Assembly (NCBI GenBank): GCA_028817895.1
Contig: JAPPOQ010000009.1
Coordinates: forward strand, 62,001 to 126,000
Origin: Ahrensia sp.
GTDB taxonomy: Bacteria; Pseudomonadota; Alphaproteobacteria; Rhizobiales; Rhizobiaceae
DNA length: 64,000 nt
Direction of reading: 5' to 3'
Position numbers and translations under genes: made by a program. Positions 17,254 through 26,547 of the stretch are shown piece by piece. The notes below the pieces were generated by a model, which saw only the letters and a program-made list of their open reading frames with translations, searched no databases and was not told the DNA's origin. How positions within the stretch are numbered: the stretch's first letter is position 1; every line of letters begins with the position of its first letter.

Positions 17254-18558
17254 TCAGCCAGCATCTATTTGCGTGAAATTTTCAACATTCCGGCAGGTTG
17301 ACCGCGATGCCGCCGATACCGCCTTGATGGCTCCGAGAGCGTTGCGTTCGATGCAGGGCACCTGCACCAGACCGGCCGCCGGGTCGCAGGTCATGCCCAG
17401 ATGGTGCTCAAGTGCGATCTCGGCAGCGTTTTCGACTTGTGCGTTACTGCCGCCAAGCGCGGCGCACAGGCCAGCCGCTGCCATCGCGCTCGCCGATCCG
17501 ACCTCGCCCTGACAGCCGACTTCGGCGCCTGAAATCGACGCGTTATGCTTGATCAGGCCACCAATGGCCGCAGCGGTCAGCAGCAGAGTGTGCAGCCCGT
17601 CATGGGTCGCATCGACGCAATGGTCGCGATAGTAGCGTATGACCGCCGGGACCACCCCCGCGGCGCCGTTGGTCGGCGAAGTCACCACCCGGCCGCCGCC
17701 TGCATTCTCCTCGTTGACCGCCATCGCGTAGACGCTCAGCCAGTCGTTCGCGACATGCGGCTGGCTCCGGTTCTGTCCGCGCTCGGCCAGAAGCTGTTCA
17801 TGGATCGCCTTGGCGCGGCGTTTGACCTGCAGCCCACCCGGCAGCTCACCCTCGAGTCGCAGCCCGCGCGAGATGCAGTCGTCCATCGCCTCCCACACCC
17901 GGTCGAGACGCGCGTCGAGCCCCTCGCCGGAATGGGCGGTCTCGTTGGCACGTTTCATCTGGGCGATGGTCTTGCCCGACTGCGCCCCCATCTCCAGCAT
18001 GTCGCGGGCGGTACCGAAGGGAAAGGGATAAGCCAGCCGCTCCTTCTCGTCGCGCAGGTCATCGGCGCTCTCTCTGCGGTCGGCGGCGAGCTCTACGGCG
18101 GTCATCACAAAGCCGCCTCCGACCGAGTAGTAGGTCTCCTCGTGGCAGAGTCCGCCCTCGCCATCGAAGGCGCTGAGCTCCATACCGTTCGGATGCGCGG
18201 GCAGGGCCGGGCCGTAGTCGAAGACAAGGTCGATTTCCGGATCGAAGGCGAGCGCAGCCAGGCCCGGCGGCGAAACCCGGCGGTCTCGCCGCACCTCCGC
18301 CTCCAGCCGCTCGGCCTGGTCCGGGTCCAACGCATCCGGCGTCAGCCCGGTCAGCCCCAGGATCACCGCCCGGTCGGTCGCGTGCCCCTTGCCGGTGAAG
18401 GCGAGGCTGCCGTGAAGCGTGGCGCCAAGCCGCACCGGCAGTTTGTTCAGGCCGCGCAGGTCGTCGAGAAACCGCGCCGCTGCGGTCATCGGCCCCATGG
18501 TGTGCGACGACGAGGGACCGATGCCGATCTTGAAAATATCGAACACCGACAGGAACAT
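17254..18558 (-). pseudogene. sdaA: L-serine ammonia-lyase with internal deletion and frameshift near the C-terminus
   Basis: The first 415 or so residues are a good single-chain iron-sulfur serine dehydratase. It starts MFLSVFDIFKIGIGPSSSH, and SGAEVGCQGEVGSASAM and MTCDPAAGLVQVPCIERNA supply three cluster cysteines. After NALGAIKA the frame diverges and ends in an unrelated tail (SRSTCRNVENFTQ). In the next frame the same DNA reads GGIGGIAVNLPEC and then TGA (stop at 17282), which is the normal family ending with its conserved last cysteine. About 40 residues that should separate the two are absent. A short AAGGCGGT could have served as deletion microhomology. Activity is doubtful. It lies 4 bp after glyA, in the soxBDAG-glyA operon. 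A long assembly error is less likely but possible. Confidence 0.8.
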
Positions 18559-18562
18559 ACGG

Positions 18563-19834
18563 CTATCCGTGCTCGTAGATCGGATGCTCGGCGCAGAGCG
18601 CATGCACCTCCTTGCGCACCGCGGCCTCGATCTCGGCATCGCCGTCGGGGGTGGCCGACAGCGCTTCGATGACACGAAGGATCAACTTGCCCACCTTTCG
18701 GAAATCATCAGCGTCGAAGCCTCGCGTGGTCCCAGCGGAACTGCCGAGGCGGACGCCCGAAGTTACGAAGGGCTTTTCCGGGTCGAAGGGGATCGAGTTC
18801 TTGTTGCAGGTCAGCCCGGCGCGCTCCATCGCGTCCTCGGCGGCGCGACCGGTCACGCCCATGGGTCGCAGGTCGACCAGCACCATGTGGCTGTCAGTGC
18901 CACCCGAGACGACCCCAAGCCCGCCTTCGATCAGCACATCGGCTAGCGCCCGCGCGTTCTCGATCACCGCGGCGGCATAGTCACGGAAGCCGGGCTCCAG
19001 CGCTTCGCCGAAGGCAACCGCTTTGGCGGCGATCAGGTGCATCAGCGGGCCACCCTGGTTACCCGGGAAGACGGCCGAGTTGAACTTCTTCGCCGACGCC
19101 TCGTCATTGGTCAGGATGATCCCGCCGCGCGGACCGCGAAGGGTCTTGTGTGTGGTCGAGGTAACGACGTGTGCGTGCGGCACCGGATCGGGATAATGGC
19201 CAGCCGCGATCAGGCCGGCATAGTGCGCCATGTCCACCATGAGATAGGCGCCAACTTCGTCTGCAATCTTCCGGAACTCGGCGAAGTCGATGGCGCGCGG
19301 ATAGGCCGACGCACCCGCCACAATCAGTCTTGGTTTGGACTCGTGTGCAACTTTGCGCACATTGTCCATGTCGATAAGGTGGTTATCCTTGCGGACCTCG
19401 TAGCTGACCACGTCGAACCACTTGCCGGACATCGTCACCGGCGAGCCGTGGGTCAGGTGACCGCCATGCGCCAGCGACAGCCCCATAATGCGGTCGCCTG
19501 GCTGAAGCAGCGCCAGAAAAACCGCCTGGTTGGCCTGCGCGCCGGAATGGGGTTGCACGTTGGCGAAGCCCGCGCCGAACAGTTTCTTGACTCGCTCGAT
19601 GGCGATCTCCTCGATCGTGTCGGCGTGTTCGCAGCCGCCATAATAGCGCCGGCCGGGATACCCCTCGGCGTATTTGTTGGTCAACACAGAGCCCTGCGCA
19701 CGCAGCACGTCACGCGAGACGATGTTCTCCGAGGCGATCAACTCGATCTGGTCCTGCTGGCGGCCAAGCTCGAGTTCTATGGCCCTGGCGACGGCCTTGT
19801 CGGCGATGGCGGCGAAACCGGTGTGAATGTCCAT
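18563..19834 (-). CDS. glyA: Serine hydroxymethyltransferase
   Basis: About 423 residues. It is PLP-dependent and interconverts glycine plus methylene-THF with serine plus THF. Motifs are [11 protein letters not shown] near residue 30, [20 protein letters not shown], and the PLP-lysine segment [17 protein letters not shown] chose ATG 19834 ([13 protein letters not shown]), preceded by GGAG. The frame is open further upstream but with no family similarity. It lies in the sarcosine oxidase operon, which delivers both its substrates (glycine and methylene-THF), so it should run towards serine here. It is probably a catabolic copy distinct from the housekeeping one. Confidence 0.93.
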   Translation of the reverse strand: MDIHTGFAAIADKAVARAIELELGRQQDQIELIASENIVSRDVLRAQGSVLTNKYAEGYPGRRYYGGCEHADTIEEIAIERVKKLFGAGFANVQPHSGAQANQAVFLALLQPGDRIMGLSLAHGGHLTHGSPVTMSGKWFDVVSYEVRKDNHLIDMDNVRKVAHESKPRLIVAGASAYPRAIDFAEFRKIADEVGAYLMVDMAHYAGLIAAGHYPDPVPHAHVVTSTTHKTLRGPRGGIILTNDEASAKKFNSAVFPGNQGGPLMHLIAAKAVAFGEALEPGFRDYAAAVIENARALADVLIEGGLGVVSGGTDSHMVLVDLRPMGVTGRAAEDAMERAGLTCNKNSIPFDPEKPFVTSGVRLGSSAGTTRGFDADDFRKVGKLILRVIEALSATPDGDAEIEAAVRKEVHALCAEHPIYEHG

Positions 19835-19905
19835 TCTGTTGCTCCTGGTGAAATAAGTGATCACTCGCCCCCGGCGCGGTGCGATTTCGATTTCGTCAGC
19901 GATCG

Positions 19906-20463
19906 TTAGTAGCCGGCGGCGAGCTCGCAGTTGGCGATGTTCAAAAGCCCCCATACATGCGCCAGAAACGAGCGCCACACCTGCATGCGGAAACTGTCCC
20001 TGGCATCGCGGTAGATAACGACCTGCGCACTGTCGAAGACGGTGCGCTTGCCATTACCAACCGCGAGCCGATCAAGGTTGATCGGGCAGCCGACGCTCAG
20101 CAGTTCGACCGCCTTGTCACCCTCGATCACGATAGTGATTTCCCGGTCACTGATGTCAGTCAGGCTGTGCGGGGCTTTCAAGTAGATCGCCGCAAACGCG
20201 GCTTCGATATCCGCACGATCGTCCTCGGAGGCAAGAATCTCCCACTCATCGGGCCCGTGGCACAGGGCGCTGCGCGTGCCCGAAGCCGCCCGCGTGCCGA
20301 TCGTCGTGGGCAAAGACAGCCCGAGCGCCTTCGACGCGGCAGCCAAATTGCCGGAGTTGATCCGCAGGCTGAACCGTGTCGCTTCGGGCAGAATCGCCAG
20401 AAGGACCGGGCCAGCCGAGGTTACATTGGCCAGGGCGGCCTGAATGCCGGGCTGCGTATTCAT
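19906..20463 (-). CDS. soxG: Sarcosine oxidase, gamma subunit
   Basis: About 185 residues. The gamma subunit of heterotetrameric sarcosine oxidase is a GcvT-like fold that packs on the alpha subunit. [11 protein letters not shown] near residue 70 and the late [11 protein letters not shown] and [16 protein letters not shown] segments are characteristic. It lies 15 bp after soxA and before glyA. Confidence 0.85.
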   Translation of the reverse strand: MNTQPGIQAALANVTSAGPVLLAILPEATRFSLRINSGNLAAASKALGLSLPTTIGTRAASGTRSALCHGPDEWEILASEDDRADIEAAFAAIYLKAPHSLTDISDREITIVIEGDKAVELLSVGCPINLDRLAVGNGKRTVFDSAQVVIYRDARDSFRMQVWRSFLAHVWGLLNIANCELAAGY

Positions 20464-20478
20464 GTCGGTTCCTCCTGC

Positions 20479-23475
20479 TTACAGTTTCAGACGGGCGTTT
20501 TCGGGGTCGTAGAACACGGTGCCTGTGACTTCGACTTCAACATCCTTGCCGGGCATCGGTACGTAGAGGCTGTCGCCCATTCTGTCGCGCCCGCCCTGCA
20601 CCACGGCCAAAGCCACGGACCGACCGAGCGTCTCACTCCAGTAGGACGAAGTGACGTGACCGAGCATCTTCATCGGCTTGGGCTGCTTGGGATCGGCGAC
20701 TATCTGCGCGCCCTCGTCCAGCACAGTTTTGGAATCGCGGGTCAGAAGTCCGACCAGCTGCTTGCGCCCCGGCGCCGCAATATCGGGTCGGGAAAGCGAG
20801 CGCATGCCGACGAAGTCGGTCTTCTTCTTGCCCACTGCCCAGCTCATCCCGGCGTCGTCCGGCGTCACCGTGCCGTCGGTGTCCTGCCCGACGATGATGA
20901 AGCCCTTCTCGGCCCTGAGCACGTGCATTGTTTCCGTGCCATAGGGGCAAACGTCGTATTGCTGTCCGGCCTCCCACAGGTTTTCCCAGAGCGCGCGGCC
21001 GTAGCGGGCCGGCACGTTCACCTCAAAGCCGAGCTCGCCGGTGAAGCTGATCCGGAAAAGCCGCGCCGGGAACCCGGCGACCGTGCATTGCGACACCGAC
21101 ATGTGCGGGAACGCCTCGTCGGACATGTCCTGCCCTTCGACAAACGGCTCCAGCAGGTTGCGGGCGTTCGGGCCGTTGAGCGCGATCGTCGCCCACTGTT
21201 CGGTGGTAGAGGTCAGCCACACCTTCAGATCCGGCCACTCGGTCTGCAGGTAGTCCTCCATCATGTTAAGCACGCGGGCCGCGCCGCCTGTGGTCGTGGT
21301 AACATGGAATTTGTCGTCGGACAGACGCCCGATCACGCCATCGTCGAGGATATACCCGTCCTCGCCCAGCAGCAGGCCATAGCGGCAGCGGCTGACACCC
21401 AGCTTTGTCCAGGGGTTGGTGTACATCCGGTTCATGAACTCGACCGCGTCGGGTCCCGAGACCTCGATCTTGCCGAGCGTCGAGGCGTCAAAAATCCCCA
21501 GCGACTCGCGCGTGGCCCTGCATTCCCGCGCGACGGCCGCGTGCAAGTCCTCGCCCGGTTTCGGGAAATACCAAGCTCGGCGCCAAAGGGCCACCGGCTC
21601 GAACGCGGCGCCGTTTTCCTCGGCCCAGTCGTCGATCGGCGTCTTGCGCGTCACCTCGAAATGGCTACCCTTGTGGTAGCCCGCGAAGGCACCGAAAGTC
21701 GTCGGCGTGTAGGGCGGACGAAACGTCGTCAGCCCGACCTCGGTCTGCGGCTTGCCGAGCGCGTCCGCGGCGATGTTGAGCCCGTTCATGTTCGACATCT
21801 TGCCCTGATCGGTTGCCATGCCGTTCGTCGTGTAGCGCTTGACATGCTCGATCGAGTGCATGCCTTCGCTCACCGCAAGCCGGATGTCCTTGGCGGTCAC
21901 GTCGTTCTGGAAATCGATAAAAGCCTTCGCCTTGCCGGGGCTGCGATCGGTCGGCAGTTCCCTGAGCGAGATTCCCGTACCCTCGCGATCGTTCTCGACC
22001 GGGTAGGCCTCCGCGATGGTTGTGAATCCGGCAGCGGTTGCCGCCGCAACGCCAGCCTCACCGCCATCGGTAAGCGCCTTGCCGATCCCCCAGAGCCCCC
22101 GGCCGGCGCCGGCGATGTGGCATGCCTCGGCCTTCTGGTCCGGCAGGTAGGCCTTGGTGTCGTCTTCCCAGCGCAGCGTTCCCTTGGTGTGCGAAAAGAG
22201 GTGCAGGGACGGCGTCCAGCCGCCGCTCATCAGCAGCGCATCGCAGTTGACGGTCTCGGCCCGGCCGGCCTTGCTGCCGCGCAGCGGGTTGATGCGGATG
22301 GACTTGATGCGCAACCGCCCGGAGGTTCCGGTCACGGTGTGGCTTGTCAGCACGCGGATGCCGCGCTTCGTTGCCTCGTCGGACAATTCGGACTGAACCT
22401 TGTCGCGCAGATCGACGATCGCCTGCACTTCGGCGCCGGCATCGGCGAGGTCAAAGGCCGCATACCAGGCGCTGTCATGCGACGTGACGACGACGGGCCG
22501 ACGGCCGACCAGCACACCGTAACGGTTGAGATAGGTCTGGGCGGACCCGGCCAGCATCACGCCGGGGCGGTCGTTTTCGTGAAACACCAGCGGTTTTTCC
22601 AGCGCGCCCTGTGTCAGGATGACCTGGTTAGCCCGGATGCGCCACAAGCGTTCACGCGGAGCACCCTCGGGAAGCGTTGTCAGGTGGTCGGTCAACTTCT
22701 GGCAAAGACCCACCATGTTCTGGTGGTAATAACCGATGGCGGTGGTGCGCGTCATCAGAGTGACGTTCTCCATCCCGCGCAATTCGTCGAGCCGCGCCTC
22801 AAGCCAGTTCCAGGCGCTGCAGCCGTCGATATTCACGCCCGGCTCGGAAAGAACCGAGCCGCCCATTTCCGCGCCTTCGTCGGCCAGCAAGACCTTGGCA
22901 CCGCTCTTGCCGGCCGCCAGCGCGGCGGCGATTCCGGCCGGACCGGCACCGACGATCAGGATGTCGCAATGCAGATAGCGCGAGGCATAGTGGTCGGGAT
23001 CCTCGACCGTGGGCGAGACGCCCAGACCGGCAGCACGGCGGATGAACGGCTCATACACCTTATCCCAGAAGCTGCGCGGCCACATGAAGGTCTTGTAGTA
23101 AAATCCGGCGGAGAACAGCATGTAAAGCCGGTCGTTGATTGCACCGATATCGTATTTCAGCGACGGATAGCTGTTTTGGCTTTCCGTCTTCAGCCCCGGA
23201 TAGATTTCCTGAACTGTGGCGCGGGTGTTGGGCTCGAACCGACCTTCGCTGCGGGTGGTGCCGATCAGCGCGTTGGGTTCTTCCGATCCGGCGGCGATGG
23301 CGCCGCGCGGACGGTGGTACTTGAACGACCGGCCCATCAGATGCTTACCGTTGGCCAGCAGGGCCGAGGCGACGGTGTCGCCTTCGCGGCCCTCGACGGT
23401 CTCGCCGTCAAAGGTGAAACTTACAGGCTGGTGGTGCTTGATACGGCCGTGGCTTTCTACACGATATGCGCTCAT
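20479..23475 (-). CDS. soxA: Sarcosine oxidase, alpha subunit
   Basis: About 998 residues. An N-terminal 2Fe-2S-like domain comes first (VSFTFDGETVEGREGDTVASALLANG), then an NAD-binding Rossmann fold (LIVGAGPAGIAAALAAGKSG near residue 180). A GcvT-like aminomethyltransferase domain fills the last 400 residues (TLGKIEVSGPDAVEFMNRMYTN) and passes the methyl carbon to THF as methylene-THF. The start overlaps the soxD stop (ATGA). A very long open frame on the opposite strand is a composition effect, not a gene. Overall reaction with SoxB: sarcosine to glycine plus one-carbon unit and hydrogen peroxide. Confidence 0.94.
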   Translation of the reverse strand: MSAYRVESHGRIKHHQPVSFTFDGETVEGREGDTVASALLANGKHLMGRSFKYHRPRGAIAAGSEEPNALIGTTRSEGRFEPNTRATVQEIYPGLKTESQNSYPSLKYDIGAINDRLYMLFSAGFYYKTFMWPRSFWDKVYEPFIRRAAGLGVSPTVEDPDHYASRYLHCDILIVGAGPAGIAAALAAGKSGAKVLLADEGAEMGGSVLSEPGVNIDGCSAWNWLEARLDELRGMENVTLMTRTTAIGYYHQNMVGLCQKLTDHLTTLPEGAPRERLWRIRANQVILTQGALEKPLVFHENDRPGVMLAGSAQTYLNRYGVLVGRRPVVVTSHDSAWYAAFDLADAGAEVQAIVDLRDKVQSELSDEATKRGIRVLTSHTVTGTSGRLRIKSIRINPLRGSKAGRAETVNCDALLMSGGWTPSLHLFSHTKGTLRWEDDTKAYLPDQKAEACHIAGAGRGLWGIGKALTDGGEAGVAAATAAGFTTIAEAYPVENDREGTGISLRELPTDRSPGKAKAFIDFQNDVTAKDIRLAVSEGMHSIEHVKRYTTNGMATDQGKMSNMNGLNIAADALGKPQTEVGLTTFRPPYTPTTFGAFAGYHKGSHFEVTRKTPIDDWAEENGAAFEPVALWRRAWYFPKPGEDLHAAVARECRATRESLGIFDASTLGKIEVSGPDAVEFMNRMYTNPWTKLGVSRCRYGLLLGEDGYILDDGVIGRLSDDKFHVTTTTGGAARVLNMMEDYLQTEWPDLKVWLTSTTEQWATIALNGPNARNLLEPFVEGQDMSDEAFPHMSVSQCTVAGFPARLFRISFTGELGFEVNVPARYGRALWENLWEAGQQYDVCPYGTETMHVLRAEKGFIIVGQDTDGTVTPDDAGMSWAVGKKKTDFVGMRSLSRPDIAAPGRKQLVGLLTRDSKTVLDEGAQIVADPKQPKPMKMLGHVTSSYWSETLGRSVALAVVQGGRDRMGDSLYVPMPGKDVEVEVTGTVFYDPENARLKL

Positions 23476-23774
23476 TTCTGGCCCTCCAGCAATTTAGCGA
23501 GATCGGGACGGGCTTCACCCGCTTTGTACGTGGTCAGGAACTTGTCGCTGACCGTATCGCGCACCGCATTGAAGAAACGCGCGCAGCCGTTGATGTGGCG
23601 CCAGCGTTCGTAATGCGGACCCTTGGCGTTGGTCCTGATGAACAGGAAGTCGCGCCATTCCTCATCGCTGAGCTGTTGCGGGTCGGCAGGTCGGTCGATA
23701 TGTGCCTCGCCGGCATATGCGAACTCCGGCTCGGGCAAGGTTTCGTCGCAATATGGGCAATGGATCAGAAGCAT
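23472..23774 (-). CDS. soxD: Sarcosine oxidase, delta subunit
   Basis: About 100 residues. It begins MLLIHCPYCDETLPEPEFAY, the zinc-binding cysteine start typical of the delta subunit, followed by conserved YERWRHINGCARFFNAVRDTVS. It lies 12 bp after soxB and overlaps soxA by 4 bp, which is the standard soxBDAG order. Confidence 0.92.
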   Translation of the reverse strand: MLLIHCPYCDETLPEPEFAYAGEAHIDRPADPQQLSDEEWRDFLFIRTNAKGPHYERWRHINGCARFFNAVRDTVSDKFLTTYKAGEARPDLAKLLEGQK

Positions 23775-23786
23775 GGAAGTAACCCC

Positions 23787-25040
23787 TTAATGCGCGACAG
23801 CCGCGGCGGCGGCCTCGTCGATCAGGCGGCCGGTCCGGAACCGTTCCAGGGTGAACGGCGCGTTGAGTTTGTGCGGTTCGTCCTTGGCCACCGTCCAGGC
23901 CAATACATGGGCGGCGCCGGGTGTGGCCTTGAAGCCGCCTGTGCCCCAGCCGCAATTGACATAGAGTCCCTTGGCGGGTGTCTTGCCCAGAATGGCTGAG
24001 CGGTCGGGCGTCACGTCGACGATCCCGCCCCATTTGCGTAGCATCCGCATTCGGTTGAAAATCGGGAACACCTCACAGATCGCGGCAACGGTATGCTCGA
24101 TCAGAGGCAGGCCGCCGCGCTGCGAATAGCTGGTGTACTGGTCGGTGCCCGAGCCAATCACCAACTCGCCCTTGTCGGACTGGCTGATATAGGCGTGGAC
24201 GGTGTTCGACATTACGACACAAGGAAATATTGGCTTGACCGGCTCGCTAACCAGCGCCTGCAGCGGATAACTTTCCAGCGGCATTCGGATCCCTGCGCTG
24301 TCCATCAGGACCGAGGTGTGGCCAGCGGCCGAGACCGCGACCTTCTTGGCCTTGATGAAACCTCGGGCAGTTTCCACCCCTTCGACAACGCCATCCGGGC
24401 CGCGCCGGATCGCCGTCACCGGACAGTTCTGGATGATGTCGACGCCCCGCATCGCGGCCTGCCGGGCGTAGCCCCAGGCTACCGCGTCATGGCGCGCGGT
24501 GCCGGCGCGTTTCTGCAGCGCCGCTCCCATGACCGGATAGCGCGCATCGGGCGAAATGTTCAGCGGTGGGCAGTATTCCTTTGCCTCTTCCTTGGTCAGC
24601 CACTGGTTGTCGACACCGTTAAGGCGGTTGGCATGGATGTGGCGCTTAAAGCTTTGGACGTCATGAACGTTGTGGGCCAACATCATAACACCGCGGTTGG
24701 AATACATGATATTGTAGTTCAGCTCCCGGCTGAGGTTCTGCCACAGATCAAGCGCATGATCGAAGAGCCCGGCGCTTTCGTCATAGAGGTAGTTCGAACG
24801 GATGATCGTGGTATTTCGTCCGGTATTGCCGCCGCCCAGCCAGCCCTTCTCGATCACCGCGACATTGGTGATGCCGTGCTCCTTGGCGAGGTAGTAGGCG
24901 GCACCCAAACCGTGACCGCCAGCTCCGACGATGATCACGTCGTATTCGGATTTCGGCTCGGAATCCGGCCATTGCTTGTCCCAGTTCTTGTGACCGCCCA
25001 GTGCGTTTTTGAGCAGCGAAAAGGCGGAAAAATGGGTCAT
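23787..25040 (-). CDS. soxB: Sarcosine oxidase, beta subunit
   Basis: About 417 residues, the FAD/FMN-bearing catalytic subunit. The dinucleotide fold is [22 protein letters not shown] near residue 35, with [16 protein letters not shown] shortly after, as in the family. [16 protein letters not shown] and [16 protein letters not shown] lie near the end. I chose ATG 25040 ([10 protein letters not shown]). The open frame 28 codons further upstream runs into the promoter repeats. First gene of soxBDAG-glyA-sdaA and divergent from the GlxA-type regulator. Confidence 0.94.
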   Translation of the reverse strand: MTHFSAFSLLKNALGGHKNWDKQWPDSEPKSEYDVIIVGAGGHGLGAAYYLAKEHGITNVAVIEKGWLGGGNTGRNTTIIRSNYLYDESAGLFDHALDLWQNLSRELNYNIMYSNRGVMMLAHNVHDVQSFKRHIHANRLNGVDNQWLTKEEAKEYCPPLNISPDARYPVMGAALQKRAGTARHDAVAWGYARQAAMRGVDIIQNCPVTAIRRGPDGVVEGVETARGFIKAKKVAVSAAGHTSVLMDSAGIRMPLESYPLQALVSEPVKPIFPCVVMSNTVHAYISQSDKGELVIGSGTDQYTSYSQRGGLPLIEHTVAAICEVFPIFNRMRMLRKWGGIVDVTPDRSAILGKTPAKGLYVNCGWGTGGFKATPGAAHVLAWTVAKDEPHKLNAPFTLERFRTGRLIDEAAAAAVAH

Positions 25041-25108
25041 TTTGCGGAACCTCGGAGATGAAGAAAGCCGTCGCTGGCCAACTGCCGGATTACGCTCGAA
25101 ACTCCTTG

Positions 25109-25142
25109 TATCTTTGCGCCACAATCATATTATATTTGCGCC
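25109..25142. promoter_or_regulatory. Direct repeats upstream of soxB and the GlxA-type regulator
   Basis: TATCTTTGCGCC (25109-25120) and TATATTTGCGCC (25131-25142) match at 11 of 12 positions and start exactly 22 bp apart, two helical turns. AraC-family proteins bind such direct repeats. They fall in the 126-bp divergent promoter region, 25 bp before the regulator's start. Confidence 0.6.
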
Positions 25143-25166
25143 GCGCTCGCATCGGAGGCCGTTGAA

Positions 25167-26150
25167 ATGAAGCACGGACCCGTCCTGAAAGTCGGATTCA
25201 TCCTGGCGCGGCGTTTCACACTGTCGGCCTTCGCGAATTTTGTCGATGTCCTGCGTCTGGCGGCAGATGAAGGAGACCGGTCGCGCCCGATGCGCTGCTC
25301 ATGGCGAATTCTATCCGCGACGATGGACCCGGTAGTTTCAAGCTGTGGAATACCGGTGCAGCCCGATCAACATCTGGGCGATCCGCACGAGTTCGATTAC
25401 GTAGTCGTGGTTGGCGGGCTGGTCCCCGCGATCCAGGACCTCAACCCTGACTACATCGTCTATCTGAAGAGTGCGGCGCGAGCCAACGTTCCGATTGTGG
25501 GGGTCTGCACCGGTGCGTTCATCCTGCACAGGGCCGGTCTGATGGACGGCTACCGCTGTTGCATAAGCTGGTTCCACCACGACGATTTCCTGGAACAGTT
25601 CGAAGGGCTCATCCCTGTTTCCGACCAAATATTCATCGTCGACCGCGATCGCCTGACCTGTTCAGGAGGGGCAAGCTCTGCTCATCTGGCGGCATATCTG
25701 GTGGACCGACATGTTGGGCAGGCAGCGGCGCGGAAAAGCCTGAACATCATGATCATCGACGAGGCGCAGATGCCGGAAACCCCTCAGCCGGGGCTGCCGT
25801 TCGAATTCGCGACCTCAGACAAGCTGATCCGAAAGGCGCTGCATCTGATGAGGCAGAACGTAGCGACACCGCTTACCGTTGGCCAGCTCTCAAAACACCT
25901 GAGGACCAGCCGCCGCACACTGGAACGCCACTTCAGCGGGGCGCTGCAACAGTCCCCCGCTGAAGCCGGCCTTTCGGTCCGGTTGAACGTCGCACGACAC
26001 TTACTCGAAAGCACGGATCATTCCGTGACCCGCATCGCCGCCGCGACCGGGTTCTGCGATGCGTCGCACTTCAGCAAGGTGTTCCGTACCCGCGAAGGCG
26101 AAACCCCACTTTCCTACCGCCAGCGCATCGAACGCCTAAGCCCGGCCTGA
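25167..26150 (+). CDS. GlxA-family AraC-type regulator, probably of sarcosine catabolism
   Basis: About 327 residues. The N-terminal DJ-1/PfpI-like domain carries the cysteine elbow GVCTGAFIL near residue 115. The C-terminal double helix-turn-helix of AraC type includes LRTSRRTLERHF and the second helix region ATGFCDASHFSKVFR. GbdR and SouR in Pseudomonas belong to this group and control glycine betaine and sarcosine genes. Its position divergent from soxB argues for the same job. The direct repeats at 25109-25142 are its probable site. The ligand is probably sarcosine or dimethylglycine (inference). Confidence 0.85.
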   Translation: MKHGPVLKVGFILARRFTLSAFANFVDVLRLAADEGDRSRPMRCSWRILSATMDPVVSSCGIPVQPDQHLGDPHEFDYVVVVGGLVPAIQDLNPDYIVYLKSAARANVPIVGVCTGAFILHRAGLMDGYRCCISWFHHDDFLEQFEGLIPVSDQIFIVDRDRLTCSGGASSAHLAAYLVDRHVGQAAARKSLNIMIIDEAQMPETPQPGLPFEFATSDKLIRKALHLMRQNVATPLTVGQLSKHLRTSRRTLERHFSGALQQSPAEAGLSVRLNVARHLLESTDHSVTRIAAATGFCDASHFSKVFRTREGETPLSYRQRIERLSPA

Positions 26151-26505
26151 AATTGCGCCGGCCGAACGGACAGGGCGGCCCCCAATGTGGAACCGCCCAG
26201 GTATTCAAGATCGATACGGAAGATCAGGCCGTCTCTAGCCGCCCCTGAATGCCCATGGTCATCAGGCGGACAAGAACATATAGCACGGTCAAAACCGCGC
26301 AGCCTGTCAGCCGCCCGACGAACTATCCTGCATCTTCGACCCCGTCAGCGCTTATGGAACACGAAAGCACAATTTGCGGGAGTTAAGATAATGGCGAGTT
26401 GTCAGTGCTGGTGCGGGACGCGGGGCTTCGATAGCTCCCACGTGTCAGGGGTTCGAATCGAGCCAAAGTGCTCAACCTCGGCAATGCGGCCAATGGCTTC
26501 TTTAG
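26151..26505. other. Intergenic region, no gene recognised
   Basis: About 355 bp between the GlxA-type regulator and the hairpin after creatinase. No open frame with family character was found. A GGTTCGAATC string at 26449-26458 resembles a tRNA T-loop, but its flanks do not pair as a T-stem. Confidence 0.5.
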
Positions 26506-26538
26506 CAGTTTGGTCAGCGGGATGCGCTGACCAAACTG
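26506..26538. terminator. Strong hairpin after creatinase
   Basis: A perfect 14-bp inverted repeat (CAGTTTGGTCAGCG / CGCTGACCAAACTG) with a 5-nt loop ends 9 bp beyond the creatinase stop. No T-run follows on either strand, so it is a probable terminator or 3' protecting hairpin of the minus-strand transcript. Confidence 0.65.
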
Positions 26539-26547
26539 ACTTCTCAT

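Noticed and set aside
17198-17512. Small plus-strand gene at the sdaA end
   Set aside because: It overlaps conserved SdaA coding sequence in another frame and has no ribosome site or family features.
17545-19909. Long plus-strand open frames opposite sdaA and glyA
   Set aside because: Same composition effect; the minus-strand genes carry complete family motifs and ribosome sites.
19879-23613. A plus-strand open frame of more than 1200 codons opposite soxA
   Set aside because: It is antisense to a well-supported sarcosine oxidase gene, has R/A/H-rich low-information sequence and no family features. It arises from strong third-position GC in soxA.
26401-26480. tRNA or tmRNA fragment suggested by GGTTCGAATC
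   Set aside because: The bases flanking the T-loop-like string do not form a five-pair T-stem, and no acceptor or anticodon arm can be built around it.
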